6,100 nt of DNA from Flavobacterium sp. (GTDB lineage: Bacteria; Bacteroidota; Bacteroidia; Flavobacteriales; Flavobacteriaceae). Shown here piece by piece: positions 1-5,305 of this stretch. Positions within the stretch are counted from its first letter, which is position 1, and each line of letters starts with the position of its first letter. Location of the stretch: the NCBI GenBank assembly GCA_003449615.1, contig DMHA01000353.1:1-6100 (forward strand), in the 5' to 3' direction. A program made the position numbers and the translations under genes. Below the pieces are notes generated by a model. It was not told the origin of the DNA, ran no database searches, and worked only from the letters and a program-made list of their open reading frames with translations.

Positions 1-344
1 AAACTGGTTTTTATTTTCTTGCCATTTTTATTAAGTTTTTTATTAGTTGCAAAAAAAAAATCAATTTAATATCTTAAGAAATTTGTCTTGGTATTCAAAT
101 TGTCTTTGCTAAAATTATTCAAATATTTATGCGTTTGTAAAGATACGTGCCATTTTCGATTATTTATCACAAAATCGAGAATAAATGGTGTTTTTTATTC
201 TTTTATTTTCCATTCTGGGGTTGTTGTTGAGAATTTCATTACCAAATTCAAAATACAAACTTCTCATTAAAGTATTGATGACAACAATTAGGTTTGTCAT
301 AAAAATGAAATCATAACATTACAACTGATATATTTTACTTTTTA
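1..344. other. Gene-free remnant region downstream of the TonB-domain genes
   Basis: No credible intact gene is present. Besides the queE-tail remnant (117-218), bases 8-26 match bases 339-357, the last codons and trailer of the final TonB-domain gene, at 17 of 19 positions in the same orientation. This hints that the tail of a deleted fourth copy lies at the window edge, though AT richness weakens it. A 7-bp perfect hairpin, ATGACAA/TTGTCAT, pairs 278-284 with 294-300 across a 9-base loop, but no U tract follows on either strand. A run of ten A lies at 51-60. I see no promoter or convincing terminator. Confidence 0.45.
117..218 (-). pseudogene. Decayed duplicate of the queE 3' end
   Basis: The 102 bases align without gaps to queE bases 1608-1709, with 85/102 identical by hand count. 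Read on the minus strand in the queE frame they give PEWKIKE*KTPF..., ending in KWHVSLQTHKYLN, against PEWSKKEEITPL... and KWRVSLQTHKYLN in QueE. That is 23 of 34 residues identical, with a TAA stop at 195-197 where QueE has Glu (GAG). Protein identity (68%) is lower than base identity (83%), as expected for drift without selection on the protein. The frame runs on past the queE end point to a TAA near 70. Upstream of 218 the similarity fades within about 20 bases, and the radical-SAM core is absent. The fragment is therefore a fossil, not a second enzyme. Confidence 0.85.
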
Positions 345-740
345 TTATCTAGCCATTATGTTTATTGGCAAAGCATAAGTACATCTTACTTTTTTTCCGT
401 TTTGTTCCCCTGGAATCCATTTTGGAGAAAGTTCCAAAACCCTAATGGCTTCTTTTCCAGTGCCATGTCCAATATCTCTCAATACTTTTATATCAGTAAT
501 ACTTCCATCTTTTTCAATCACAAAAGCTACATAAACTTTTCCGTTTAATCCAACTACATTTGGAGTTTTATAATTTTCTGCGATAAATTTATAGAACGCT
601 TCATAACCTCCCGGAAATTCTGGTTTTACCTCAATTCCGGCTGTATTATATATATTATTATCGGAGCCATTTGTAGTTTCTTGTGCTGCAACGATTTGAA
701 TTGAGAAAAAGGAGATTGCAATAATTAGAATTTTTTTCAT
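345..740 (-). CDS. Secreted single-domain TonB C-terminal protein, closest to the operon tonB
   Basis: Protein of 131 residues with a signal peptide (about 1-19, MKKILIIAISFFSIQIVAA, cleaved before QET), a 10-residue polar linker (TTNGSDNN) and one TonB C-terminal domain at about 30-131. Motifs are YNTAGIEVKPEFPGG (31-45), GLNGKVYVAFVIEKDGS, DIKVLRDIGHGTG (83-95) and IPGEQNGKKVRCTYALPI (109-126). An ungapped comparison by eye with tonB residues 161-262 gives about 71 of 102 identities, against about 59 of 102 with the paralogue at 1597-1175. The shared segment begins in the tonB linker at DN-(T/N)-(V/I)-YNTAGIEVKP. It keeps the second of the two tonB cysteines (Cys120) but not the first. The gene starts 31 nt after the previous stop. 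No terminator is evident after it, so the transcript may run on into the remnant region at 1-344. It has no membrane anchor, so a decoy, adaptor or regulatory role is possible but unproven. Confidence 0.9.
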   Translation of the reverse strand: MKKILIIAISFFSIQIVAAQETTNGSDNNIYNTAGIEVKPEFPGGYEAFYKFIAENYKTPNVVGLNGKVYVAFVIEKDGSITDIKVLRDIGHGTGKEAIRVLELSPKWIPGEQNGKKVRCTYALPINIMAR

Positions 741-771
741 AGCATAGATGTTTTGATTTTTTGCTTAATAG

Positions 772-1164
772 TTATTTTTGCTTAAACAGCAGTGGCATTT
801 TTATTACTACACTAAAAGGCTTTCCAGCTCGCTTAGCAGGTTCCCATTGAGGTGATTTATTTAAAACTCTTATAATTTCTGATGCAGCTTCTATGTTTGG
901 AAATTCTAACACTTTAATTTTTTTGACCTCGCCCAATTCAGTTACTGTAAATGAAACCACAATTTTCCTTGCCTCTTTTACGGTTGTGTAATTAAATTCT
1001 TGATTTATATATTCATAAAATTTATTGAGATCTCCACCATTGAATTTTGGATTTGAAACATCAGGACTTGCTACAAGTTCGGTTTCCATCAGGAGTTCGC
1101 TTTCTTGTGCTGAAACTATTTGAATTAAAAAAAAGGAAATTGCCATGAATAAAATTTTCTTCAT
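772..1164 (-). CDS. Secreted single-domain TonB C-terminal-like protein, divergent middle paralogue
   Basis: I place the start at the ATG at 1164 (130 residues) because it gives a signal peptide, MKKILFMAISFFLIQIVSA cleaved before QES, and a 10-nt gap after the previous gene. An in-frame ATG at 1254 would add 30 residues without signal features and overlap that gene by 80 nt. The mature part is a diverged TonB C-terminal fold: FNGG (41-44) in place of FPGG, KIVVSFTVTELGEVKKIKVL (67-86), a shortened and altered segment where its relatives have DIG-G-G, then RVLNKSPQWEPAKRAGKP and an IKMPLLF end. Cysteines are absent. The signal peptide matches that of the gene at 740-345 at 17 of 21 positions through AQE, far more than the mature domains do. 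The gene lies in the middle of the three-gene set and is probably co-transcribed with it. Homology to TonB C-terminal domains is clear from context and motifs; function is unknown. Confidence 0.82.
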   Translation of the reverse strand: MKKILFMAISFFLIQIVSAQESELLMETELVASPDVSNPKFNGGDLNKFYEYINQEFNYTTVKEARKIVVSFTVTELGEVKKIKVLEFPNIEAASEIIRVLNKSPQWEPAKRAGKPFSVVIKMPLLFKQK

Positions 1165-1174
1165 TGGATTCTTG

Positions 1175-1597
1175 CTATTGTTTGGAATTTCTGTAATATT
1201 TTTCTGCTGTCCGAATTGATATTGGAAATTGGTAAAGAACTCTAACGGGAACACCGTTTAATTTGGCTGGAATCCATTTCTTAGACATCGCCAAAACCTT
1301 GAAAACCTCCGCTCCTGAACCATATCCAATATCTTGCAAAACTTTAATATCACTAATGCTACCGTCTGTTTCAATTACAAAAGTGGTTATTATTTTTCCG
1401 TTTAATCCTTCTTCTTCCGGGGCTTTGAAGTTTTTTGCAATAAATTTATAAAAAGCCTCAACTCCACCCGGATATTCTGGTTTAACGTCAACTTCTTTGA
1501 AATCATAAATGGCATCCTGAGGTTGGGAAGTTTGTTCTTGGGCATTAATTAATTGGAAAGAAAAAAAGGTAATTACCAGTAACAAGAAGTTTTTCAT
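1175..1597 (-). CDS. Secreted single-domain TonB C-terminal protein, first of three
   Basis: Protein of 140 residues. A Sec signal peptide (about 1-19, MKNFLLLVITFFSFQLINA, cleaved before QEQ) is followed after a 10-residue linker by one TonB C-terminal domain (about 30-131). That domain carries YPGG (42-45), GLNGKI (64-69), FVIETDGSISDIKVLQDIG, GYGSG (91-95) and KKWIPAKLNG. Unlike tonB at 6093-5305 it has no cytoplasmic segment, membrane anchor or proline spacer, so it should be free in the periplasm, or exported further, and cannot contact ExbB/ExbD through a helix. An extra basic tail, AEKYYRNSKQ, follows the domain. It starts one base after the queE stop and ends (TAG) 10 nt before the next gene. 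By eye about 58% identical to the paralogue at 740-345. Such proteins are commonly auto-annotated as energy transducer TonB, but transduction itself is doubtful without an anchor. Confidence 0.88.
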   Translation of the reverse strand: MKNFLLLVITFFSFQLINAQEQTSQPQDAIYDFKEVDVKPEYPGGVEAFYKFIAKNFKAPEEEGLNGKIITTFVIETDGSISDIKVLQDIGYGSGAEVFKVLAMSKKWIPAKLNGVPVRVLYQFPISIRTAEKYYRNSKQ

Positions 1598-1598
1598 T

Positions 1599-2231
1599 TT
1601 AAGGAATATTCAAATATTTATGGGTCTGCAAAGATACGCGCCATTTTGGATTTTTCATCACATAATCGACAATAAGTGGTGTTATCTCTTCTTTTTTGCT
1701 CCATTCGGGTTGAAGAAATAATAGGGCATTTTTGTTGACTTTTTCGGCTTGTTCTTCGGCGAAAATAAAATCGTGTTTATTGAAAATAATGACTTTCAGT
1801 TCGTGTGCTTTCTCATAAACCGTTTGTGTTGGCAATTTATTTTTCTTGGGAGAGAGACAAATCCAATCCCAGTTCCCTGTTAATTTGTATGCTCCTGAAG
1901 TTTCTATATGTACTTTTAGGTTTTGGACCTTTAATTTTTGTGTCAGTAAGGTCATGTCCCAAGTTAATGGTTCTCCACCAGTCACCACAACGGTATTGGC
2001 ATATTTGTAAGCATTTGCCACAATCAAATCGATGCTTGTTGGCGGATGCAATTCAGCATTCCAACTTTCTTTTACGTCACACCAATGACAGCCAACGTCA
2101 CAACCTCCAATTCTAATAAAATATGCTGCTGTTCCTGTATGAAATCCTTCGCCTTGAATGGTATAAAATTCTTCCATTAAGGGCAACATCGCTCCTTTGT
2201 TGACCTCTAACTGTATTTCTTTTGATAACAT
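1599..2231 (-). CDS. queE: 7-carboxy-7-deazaguanine synthase (radical SAM)
   Basis: Converts 6-carboxy-5,6,7,8-tetrahydropterin to 7-carboxy-7-deazaguanine, the ring-contracting step toward preQ0 and tRNA queuosine, in the cytoplasm. The 210-residue length is normal for the family. The N-terminal EEFYTIQGEGFHTG segment (20-33) is the QueE signature. The iron-sulfur cysteines are Cys44, Cys48 and Cys51 in CDVGCHWC, the CX3CX2C radical-SAM motif, followed by DVKESW. TGGEP (84-88) is the SAM-binding glycine motif, and HIETSG and SPKKNKLP blocks follow. The C-terminus WRVSLQTHKYLNIP is family-typical. The gene is intact and preceded by its own probable promoter. Its stop is followed after one base by the start of a TonB-domain gene (TAAAATG), so the two may be co-translated although no functional link is obvious. 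No other queuosine gene is in the window. A decayed second copy of its tail lies at 117-218. Confidence 0.95.
   Translation of the reverse strand: MLSKEIQLEVNKGAMLPLMEEFYTIQGEGFHTGTAAYFIRIGGCDVGCHWCDVKESWNAELHPPTSIDLIVANAYKYANTVVVTGGEPLTWDMTLLTQKLKVQNLKVHIETSGAYKLTGNWDWICLSPKKNKLPTQTVYEKAHELKVIIFNKHDFIFAEEQAEKVNKNALLFLQPEWSKKEEITPLIVDYVMKNPKWRVSLQTHKYLNIP
1629..1636 (-). promoter_or_regulatory. Possible internal promoter (-7 motif TATCTTTG) inside the end of queE
   Basis: The codons for V-S-L in the queE tail (GTA TCT TTG) create a TATCTTTG octamer on the minus strand, identical to the queE -7 motif. It lies 31 nt before the start of the first TonB-domain gene, a suitable distance for a promoter serving 1597-345. 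The motif is also forced by a conserved protein segment, and no clear -33 box is seen, so it may be coincidental. The matching position in the decayed queE copy reads TATCTTTA and has lost the final G. Confidence 0.3.
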
Positions 2232-2378
2232 TTATTTAATTTAAAGTGCAAAGATAGTGATTTTGGAATTTACGATATACGAAGTGCGATATTCGATTTG
2301 CAAAGAAAAAATTATTAAGGAAACGGAATCCGAATAAAATGGATTGCTTATTTTAAACTAGCAATGAAATAAGTCCAT
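2232..2378. other. Intergenic spacer between queE and the tonB-operon terminator, with a short direct repeat
   Basis: This gene-free spacer holds the queE promoter motif. Upstream of that motif are two near-identical 10-mers in direct orientation, CGATATACGA (2273-2282) and CGATATTCGA (2287-2296). They match at 9/10 positions and start 14 bases apart. Their place behind the -7 element is where an activator or repressor could bind, but no regulator is recognised. The remaining 80 bases are AT-rich with no further structure seen. Confidence 0.4.
2249..2256 (-). promoter_or_regulatory. Probable queE promoter, bacteroidete -7 element TATCTTTG
   Basis: The minus strand reads TATCTTTG, a perfect match to the TAnnTTTG -7 element used by the primary sigma factor of Bacteroidota. 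It lies 17 nt before the queE ATG and just downstream of the preceding operon's terminator. The expected start site would leave a very short leader of roughly 10-12 nt. I see no convincing TTTG -33 box at the usual spacing, so the assignment rests on the -7 motif and its position. Confidence 0.55.
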
Positions 2379-2416
2379 AAAAAAACCGATAGTTTTTTTT
2401 AACTATCGGTTTTTTT
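2379..2416 (-). terminator. Rho-independent terminator of the tonB-TPR operon
   Basis: A perfect inverted repeat pairs 2379-2394 with 2401-2416 around a 6-base loop. The GC-containing core is CCGATAGTT/AACTATCGG, flanked by a run of seven A and seven T. On the minus strand it gives a hairpin followed by a U tract, beginning 15 nt after the TPR stop codon. Because of the A/T symmetry it would work in both directions. It separates the tonB operon from queE. Confidence 0.92.
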
Positions 2417-2431
2417 AACTTTATAAAAATA

Positions 2432-4105
2432 TCATTTTTTTTGTAATAAAGCTAATGACTCTGTTGCATAAGGATTTGTTGGATCAATTGTTAGTGTTTT
2501 AGACAAATATTCAATTGCTTTTATTTTATCGGTATTTGCATAACTGGCCGCAATATTATTATAAGACTCTACAATTTTTTTTGTAATGGCAGGTTTCGCT
2601 AATTCTTCGGGACCCTTTTCTGAAATTTTAGCAACATAAGTTTCATAATATTTTATGGTCATTTCATCATTACCCATTAAACTATTCGTTCTAGCCCTGT
2701 AAAGATGAGCATCTTGATAGGAAGGGGATGCTACTGTAACCTTTTCAAAAGCAAGATCAGCTTTTTGTAAATCTATAGGATTTGGTGTAACATCCTTTTT
2801 GTTATTGGCATAATAAATAGACAAACCATAGTAAATATTGTCCTCAATGTAATTTTTATATTCAGTACTTGCGGTACCAAATTCAAAAATTAAAACAGCT
2901 TCTTTGTATAATTTCTGAGAGAATAATTTTTTACCAACCTCATTCAAATCTTCAATAATCAACGGCTCAATTTCGATTGATTTTTTAATATCGGCCAAGC
3001 CAGATTCAAAAAGTGCAGGGTCTAAGGACAATCCATCGGCACTTAATCCTTCCTTGAATTTGGCGTTTGCTAAATACAAATAATCTTTTGCGATTACTTT
3101 ATTAACTGGATTGGCAATAAAACTTTCTAATGATTTAATAGCAAGATCAGCATTACCATTTTCATAAGCAGAATATCCTAAATAGCGATAGATTCTAGGA
3201 TTTACTTTGTCCATTTCTATCATCTTGTTGGCTTCAACTTCTAGTGCTTTGTAATCTTTTACTAAAACAAGAAAGTCAGCGTGACGCATTCTAGAATTCA
3301 AAGAATAATCGGTAAGACTAAGGTATTTTTCGTAATGACCAATAGCCGTTTGCATATATTCGGCAGATTTTGATGGTTTATTTCTTCCCCATTTATAATA
3401 AGTTTCTGCTAATTCTCTATAAACTGGACCATATCCAGCATTTAAAGCAATAACTTCATTGAAAGATTTTATGGCTTCGTCATAGGATTTTGCTCCTTTT
3501 AATAAAACGCCTAATTGCATTTTTGCTCTCAATAAAGTTGGGTCAAACTGAAAAGCATTTCTGTAGGCAGCATAAGCCTCATTTTGATTTTTATCGCCAT
3601 AGAAAGCATCGGCAAGAGCCAATTGTACTAATGCGTCATTTTCATTAATAAGTTTTGCTTTATTCAAATATTCAAGGGCTTTTTTGTAATTGGGCTTATT
3701 AGAATAAGTATAAGCTCGACCAATGGCAACTAATTCTTCTATATCTTTCTTTTTGGTATCTTTCAATGCTAAAGCAAAGTTAGCTTCGGCAGCAGTAGGA
3801 TTTCCGTTATCCAAGTCTATTGTTCCTAGACCAATATAATTCAATCTGCCACCGGGTGTTCCTGCTATCCCTTTTTGAAAAGCAATTTTGGCAGAATCAG
3901 TAACTGACTGAATTAAATAGACATTTCCTAACATAAAATTTGCCCTCCCATCGGTAGGATTCACATTTATAATAGACTTTAGAATCGATTTGGCGTTTTC
4001 GTATTGTTCTGCATCTACTGCTTTACTGGCTTGGTTTATATCTTGGGCAAAGCCAAAAGTGACTGATGATAAAAATGCTATACTAAAAATTTTAAGTGTG
4101 TTCAT
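2432..4105 (-). CDS. Secreted tetratricopeptide-repeat (TPR) protein, last gene of the tonB operon
   Basis: I chose the ATG at 4105 (557 residues) because it gives a clean signal peptide, MNTLKIFSIAFLSSVTFGFA, cleaved before QDINQ. An in-frame ATG at 4135 would add ten basic residues and overlap the upstream gene by 14 nt. The mature protein is mostly helical TPR-like units, read from the alternating small and aromatic positions and the turn prolines. Examples are about 26-50 (ending INVNP), 165-190 (LALADAFYGDKNQNEAYAAY), 195-222 (LGVLLKGAKSYDEAIKSF), 307-331 (YLGYSAYENGNADLAIKSLE) and a last one at about 514-545 (ending TIDPTNP). No enzymatic motif is seen. TPR arrays serve as protein-binding scaffolds, and the signal peptide places this one in the periplasm. 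It follows the PstS-like stop by 16 nt and is followed by a strong terminator, so it closes the operon. An interaction with TonB or the PstS-like lipoprotein is plausible but inferred from synteny. Confidence 0.88.
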   Translation of the reverse strand: MNTLKIFSIAFLSSVTFGFAQDINQASKAVDAEQYENAKSILKSIINVNPTDGRANFMLGNVYLIQSVTDSAKIAFQKGIAGTPGGRLNYIGLGTIDLDNGNPTAAEANFALALKDTKKKDIEELVAIGRAYTYSNKPNYKKALEYLNKAKLINENDALVQLALADAFYGDKNQNEAYAAYRNAFQFDPTLLRAKMQLGVLLKGAKSYDEAIKSFNEVIALNAGYGPVYRELAETYYKWGRNKPSKSAEYMQTAIGHYEKYLSLTDYSLNSRMRHADFLVLVKDYKALEVEANKMIEMDKVNPRIYRYLGYSAYENGNADLAIKSLESFIANPVNKVIAKDYLYLANAKFKEGLSADGLSLDPALFESGLADIKKSIEIEPLIIEDLNEVGKKLFSQKLYKEAVLIFEFGTASTEYKNYIEDNIYYGLSIYYANNKKDVTPNPIDLQKADLAFEKVTVASPSYQDAHLYRARTNSLMGNDEMTIKYYETYVAKISEKGPEELAKPAITKKIVESYNNIAASYANTDKIKAIEYLSKTLTIDPTNPYATESLALLQKK

Positions 4106-4121
4106 CTTGGATTGTATTAAT

Positions 4122-5054
4122 TTATTTCTTCTCATTACTTATATCATTGTTGATCTCATTCCTAATGTTAATTCTTCTGCCAGGTATTCTAACAGGTAAT
4201 AATCCTGATTTTAAAATTATTCTTTGTCCAATATCGCCTGCAACAAACGAGGCAAAACCCATTCCTAAGCCTGAATATCCTTGTGCGTTGATGATATACA
4301 AATCGCGTGCCAAAGGATATTTACCTTCTGCAATGTTGTTTTGATTGGGGGCATAAAAATTACTGCCAGTTAAACTTTTTAAACTCAATACGTTTACTCT
4401 GTCAACATATTCTTGCATATCAGGCATGGGCTGTGTCAACCAATTTACTCCTACCACTCCAATCATTCCATCATTTTCAGACACAAATTTGATAACCTCT
4501 TGGTTGCTTTTGAAAGAGTAAACTCCGTTTTCGGGAATAGCATTTATTCCTGCTAGTTGATTCATATAACGAACCGTACTCGAATTGGGATTATCAAAAA
4601 CTAAACCTTTAATTCTCGAATTTTGCTTTCCTTGCAAGTAATCTAATACACTCTTTAACTCAATCAACGTGTCTTTGTTGCTTTTATTTGAAATAAAAGC
4701 AATGGCATCAATTGCAAATTTAGTAATTTTTGGTGTAATTTTTTTTTGCTCAAAGATTTTATTTTCATTTATTGTCAAATTTCTAGTCAAAATGGCGATT
4801 TTAGACTTTTCTTTTAACAATGAAACGATTAATTCAGCTTCTGATCTAGAAACAATTTTAATCTTTGCATCATATTTACTCTCAAAAATAGCCACCTGAT
4901 CTTCTATAATTGGGGTCAAAGTTTCATCAACTAGGATAGTTGTAGCTCCTTTCAATATAGATTCCCCAGTATTTTTAGATTGATCTGATTTGTTACAAGT
5001 AATTAAACTCACACATAAAAATCCTAGAAAAAAAAGTTTGCTTTTTTTAAACAT
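4122..5054 (-). CDS. PstS-like periplasmic substrate-binding lipoprotein
   Basis: Protein of 310 residues from the PstS-like (PBP-like) phosphate-binding superfamily. The N-terminus is a lipoprotein signal: basic residues, a hydrophobic core, then LITC with Cys20 as the probable lipidated residue, so the mature protein should be membrane-tethered. Family landmarks are DNPNSSTVRYM (154-164, the ligand-loop region), GMIGVVGVNWL (196-206), EGKYPLARDLYI (243-254, matching the YPL-R-LY block of PstS) and a GFASFVAGDIGQ...SGLLPVR C-terminal block (about 266-289). The DETLTPIIEDQ segment near 43-53 replaces the usual Gly-Ser-rich first phosphate loop, so the ligand may not be phosphate. No pstC, pstA, pstB or phoU gene is next to it; instead it lies between tonB and a TPR gene. 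I therefore infer a role in TonB-linked envelope function rather than classical ABC phosphate uptake, and withhold the symbol pstS. It starts 2 nt after the preceding stop. Confidence 0.85.
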   Translation of the reverse strand: MFKKSKLFFLGFLCVSLITCNKSDQSKNTGESILKGATTILVDETLTPIIEDQVAIFESKYDAKIKIVSRSEAELIVSLLKEKSKIAILTRNLTINENKIFEQKKITPKITKFAIDAIAFISNKSNKDTLIELKSVLDYLQGKQNSRIKGLVFDNPNSSTVRYMNQLAGINAIPENGVYSFKSNQEVIKFVSENDGMIGVVGVNWLTQPMPDMQEYVDRVNVLSLKSLTGSNFYAPNQNNIAEGKYPLARDLYIINAQGYSGLGMGFASFVAGDIGQRIILKSGLLPVRIPGRRINIRNEINNDISNEKK

Positions 5055-5056
5055 AA

Positions 5057-5305
5057 TTATTCCTTATTAAAATTAAAAATCCTAAAAAACCGAATAAATG
5101 AATACACTATTAAAAGTACTCCAAACGAAATTCTATAAACTGGTTCCATTGCAAGAGGAAAGGATTTGGCTAAAGGCAAGGTTTCCCAAAATATAAAAAT
5201 GAGTCCTAAAATAAAATAGGCAATAAAGACCACCATTCCTATAACAAAAAGAAACCGCTCTTTGAGCGATTTCTCTTTAAAGTTTTTAATGATTTTATTT
5301 AACAT
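5057..5305 (-). CDS. Small two-helix membrane protein of the tonB operon, unknown function
   Basis: Protein of 82 residues with no family I can name. A basic N-terminus (about 1-17, rich in Lys) is followed by two hydrophobic helices at about 18-40 and 55-75. A short loop containing Pro44 and Pro50 joins them, and the C-terminal tail is Arg/Phe/Asn-rich. The positive charges suggest that both ends face the cytoplasm, with the short loop in the periplasm. Its ATG overlaps the tonB stop by one base, and its stop is two bases before the start of the PstS-like gene. Translation is therefore almost certainly coupled, and the gene is real despite its size. Its position between an energy transducer and a periplasmic binding lipoprotein suggests an inner-membrane accessory of the same system, but that is inference from context only. 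It has no obvious catalytic residues and no cysteines. Confidence 0.8.
   Translation of the reverse strand: MLNKIIKNFKEKSLKERFLFVIGMVVFIAYFILGLIFIFWETLPLAKSFPLAMEPVYRISFGVLLIVYSFIRFFRIFNFNKE

Noticed and set aside
88..270. Plus-strand open frame of 60 codons in the left region
   Set aside because: It overlaps the decayed queE tail on the opposite strand, has no promoter and a composition (Phe, Cys, Ile, Lys-rich) typical of an antisense reading of AT-rich DNA.
278..300. Hairpin ATGACAA/TTGTCAT as a terminator for the TonB-domain genes
   Set aside because: The stem is only 7 bp and AT-rich, the loop is 9 nt, and no U tract follows on either strand.
1165..1254. Longer start for the middle TonB-domain gene at the ATG at 1254
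   Set aside because: It would overlap the upstream gene by 80 nt and bury the signal peptide behind 30 residues with no export features; the ATG at 1164 fits the paralogues.
117..1709. An integrative element bounded by the two queE tails
   Set aside because: The flanking duplication is suggestive, but no integrase, recombinase or defined short attachment core is visible and the copies have diverged to 83%, so tandem duplication is equally possible.
1805..2116. Plus-strand open frame of 103 codons opposite queE
   Set aside because: It is antisense to the conserved radical-SAM core of queE, with no promoter and no recognisable domain.
4106..4135. Longer start for the TPR gene at the ATG at 4135
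   Set aside because: It adds MRRNKLIQSK before an already complete signal peptide and overlaps the preceding gene by 14 nt; possible but less likely.
4122..5054. Calling the binding protein PstS of a phosphate ABC transporter
   Set aside because: No pstCAB or phoU genes are present, the first ligand loop is atypical, and the operon context is tonB.
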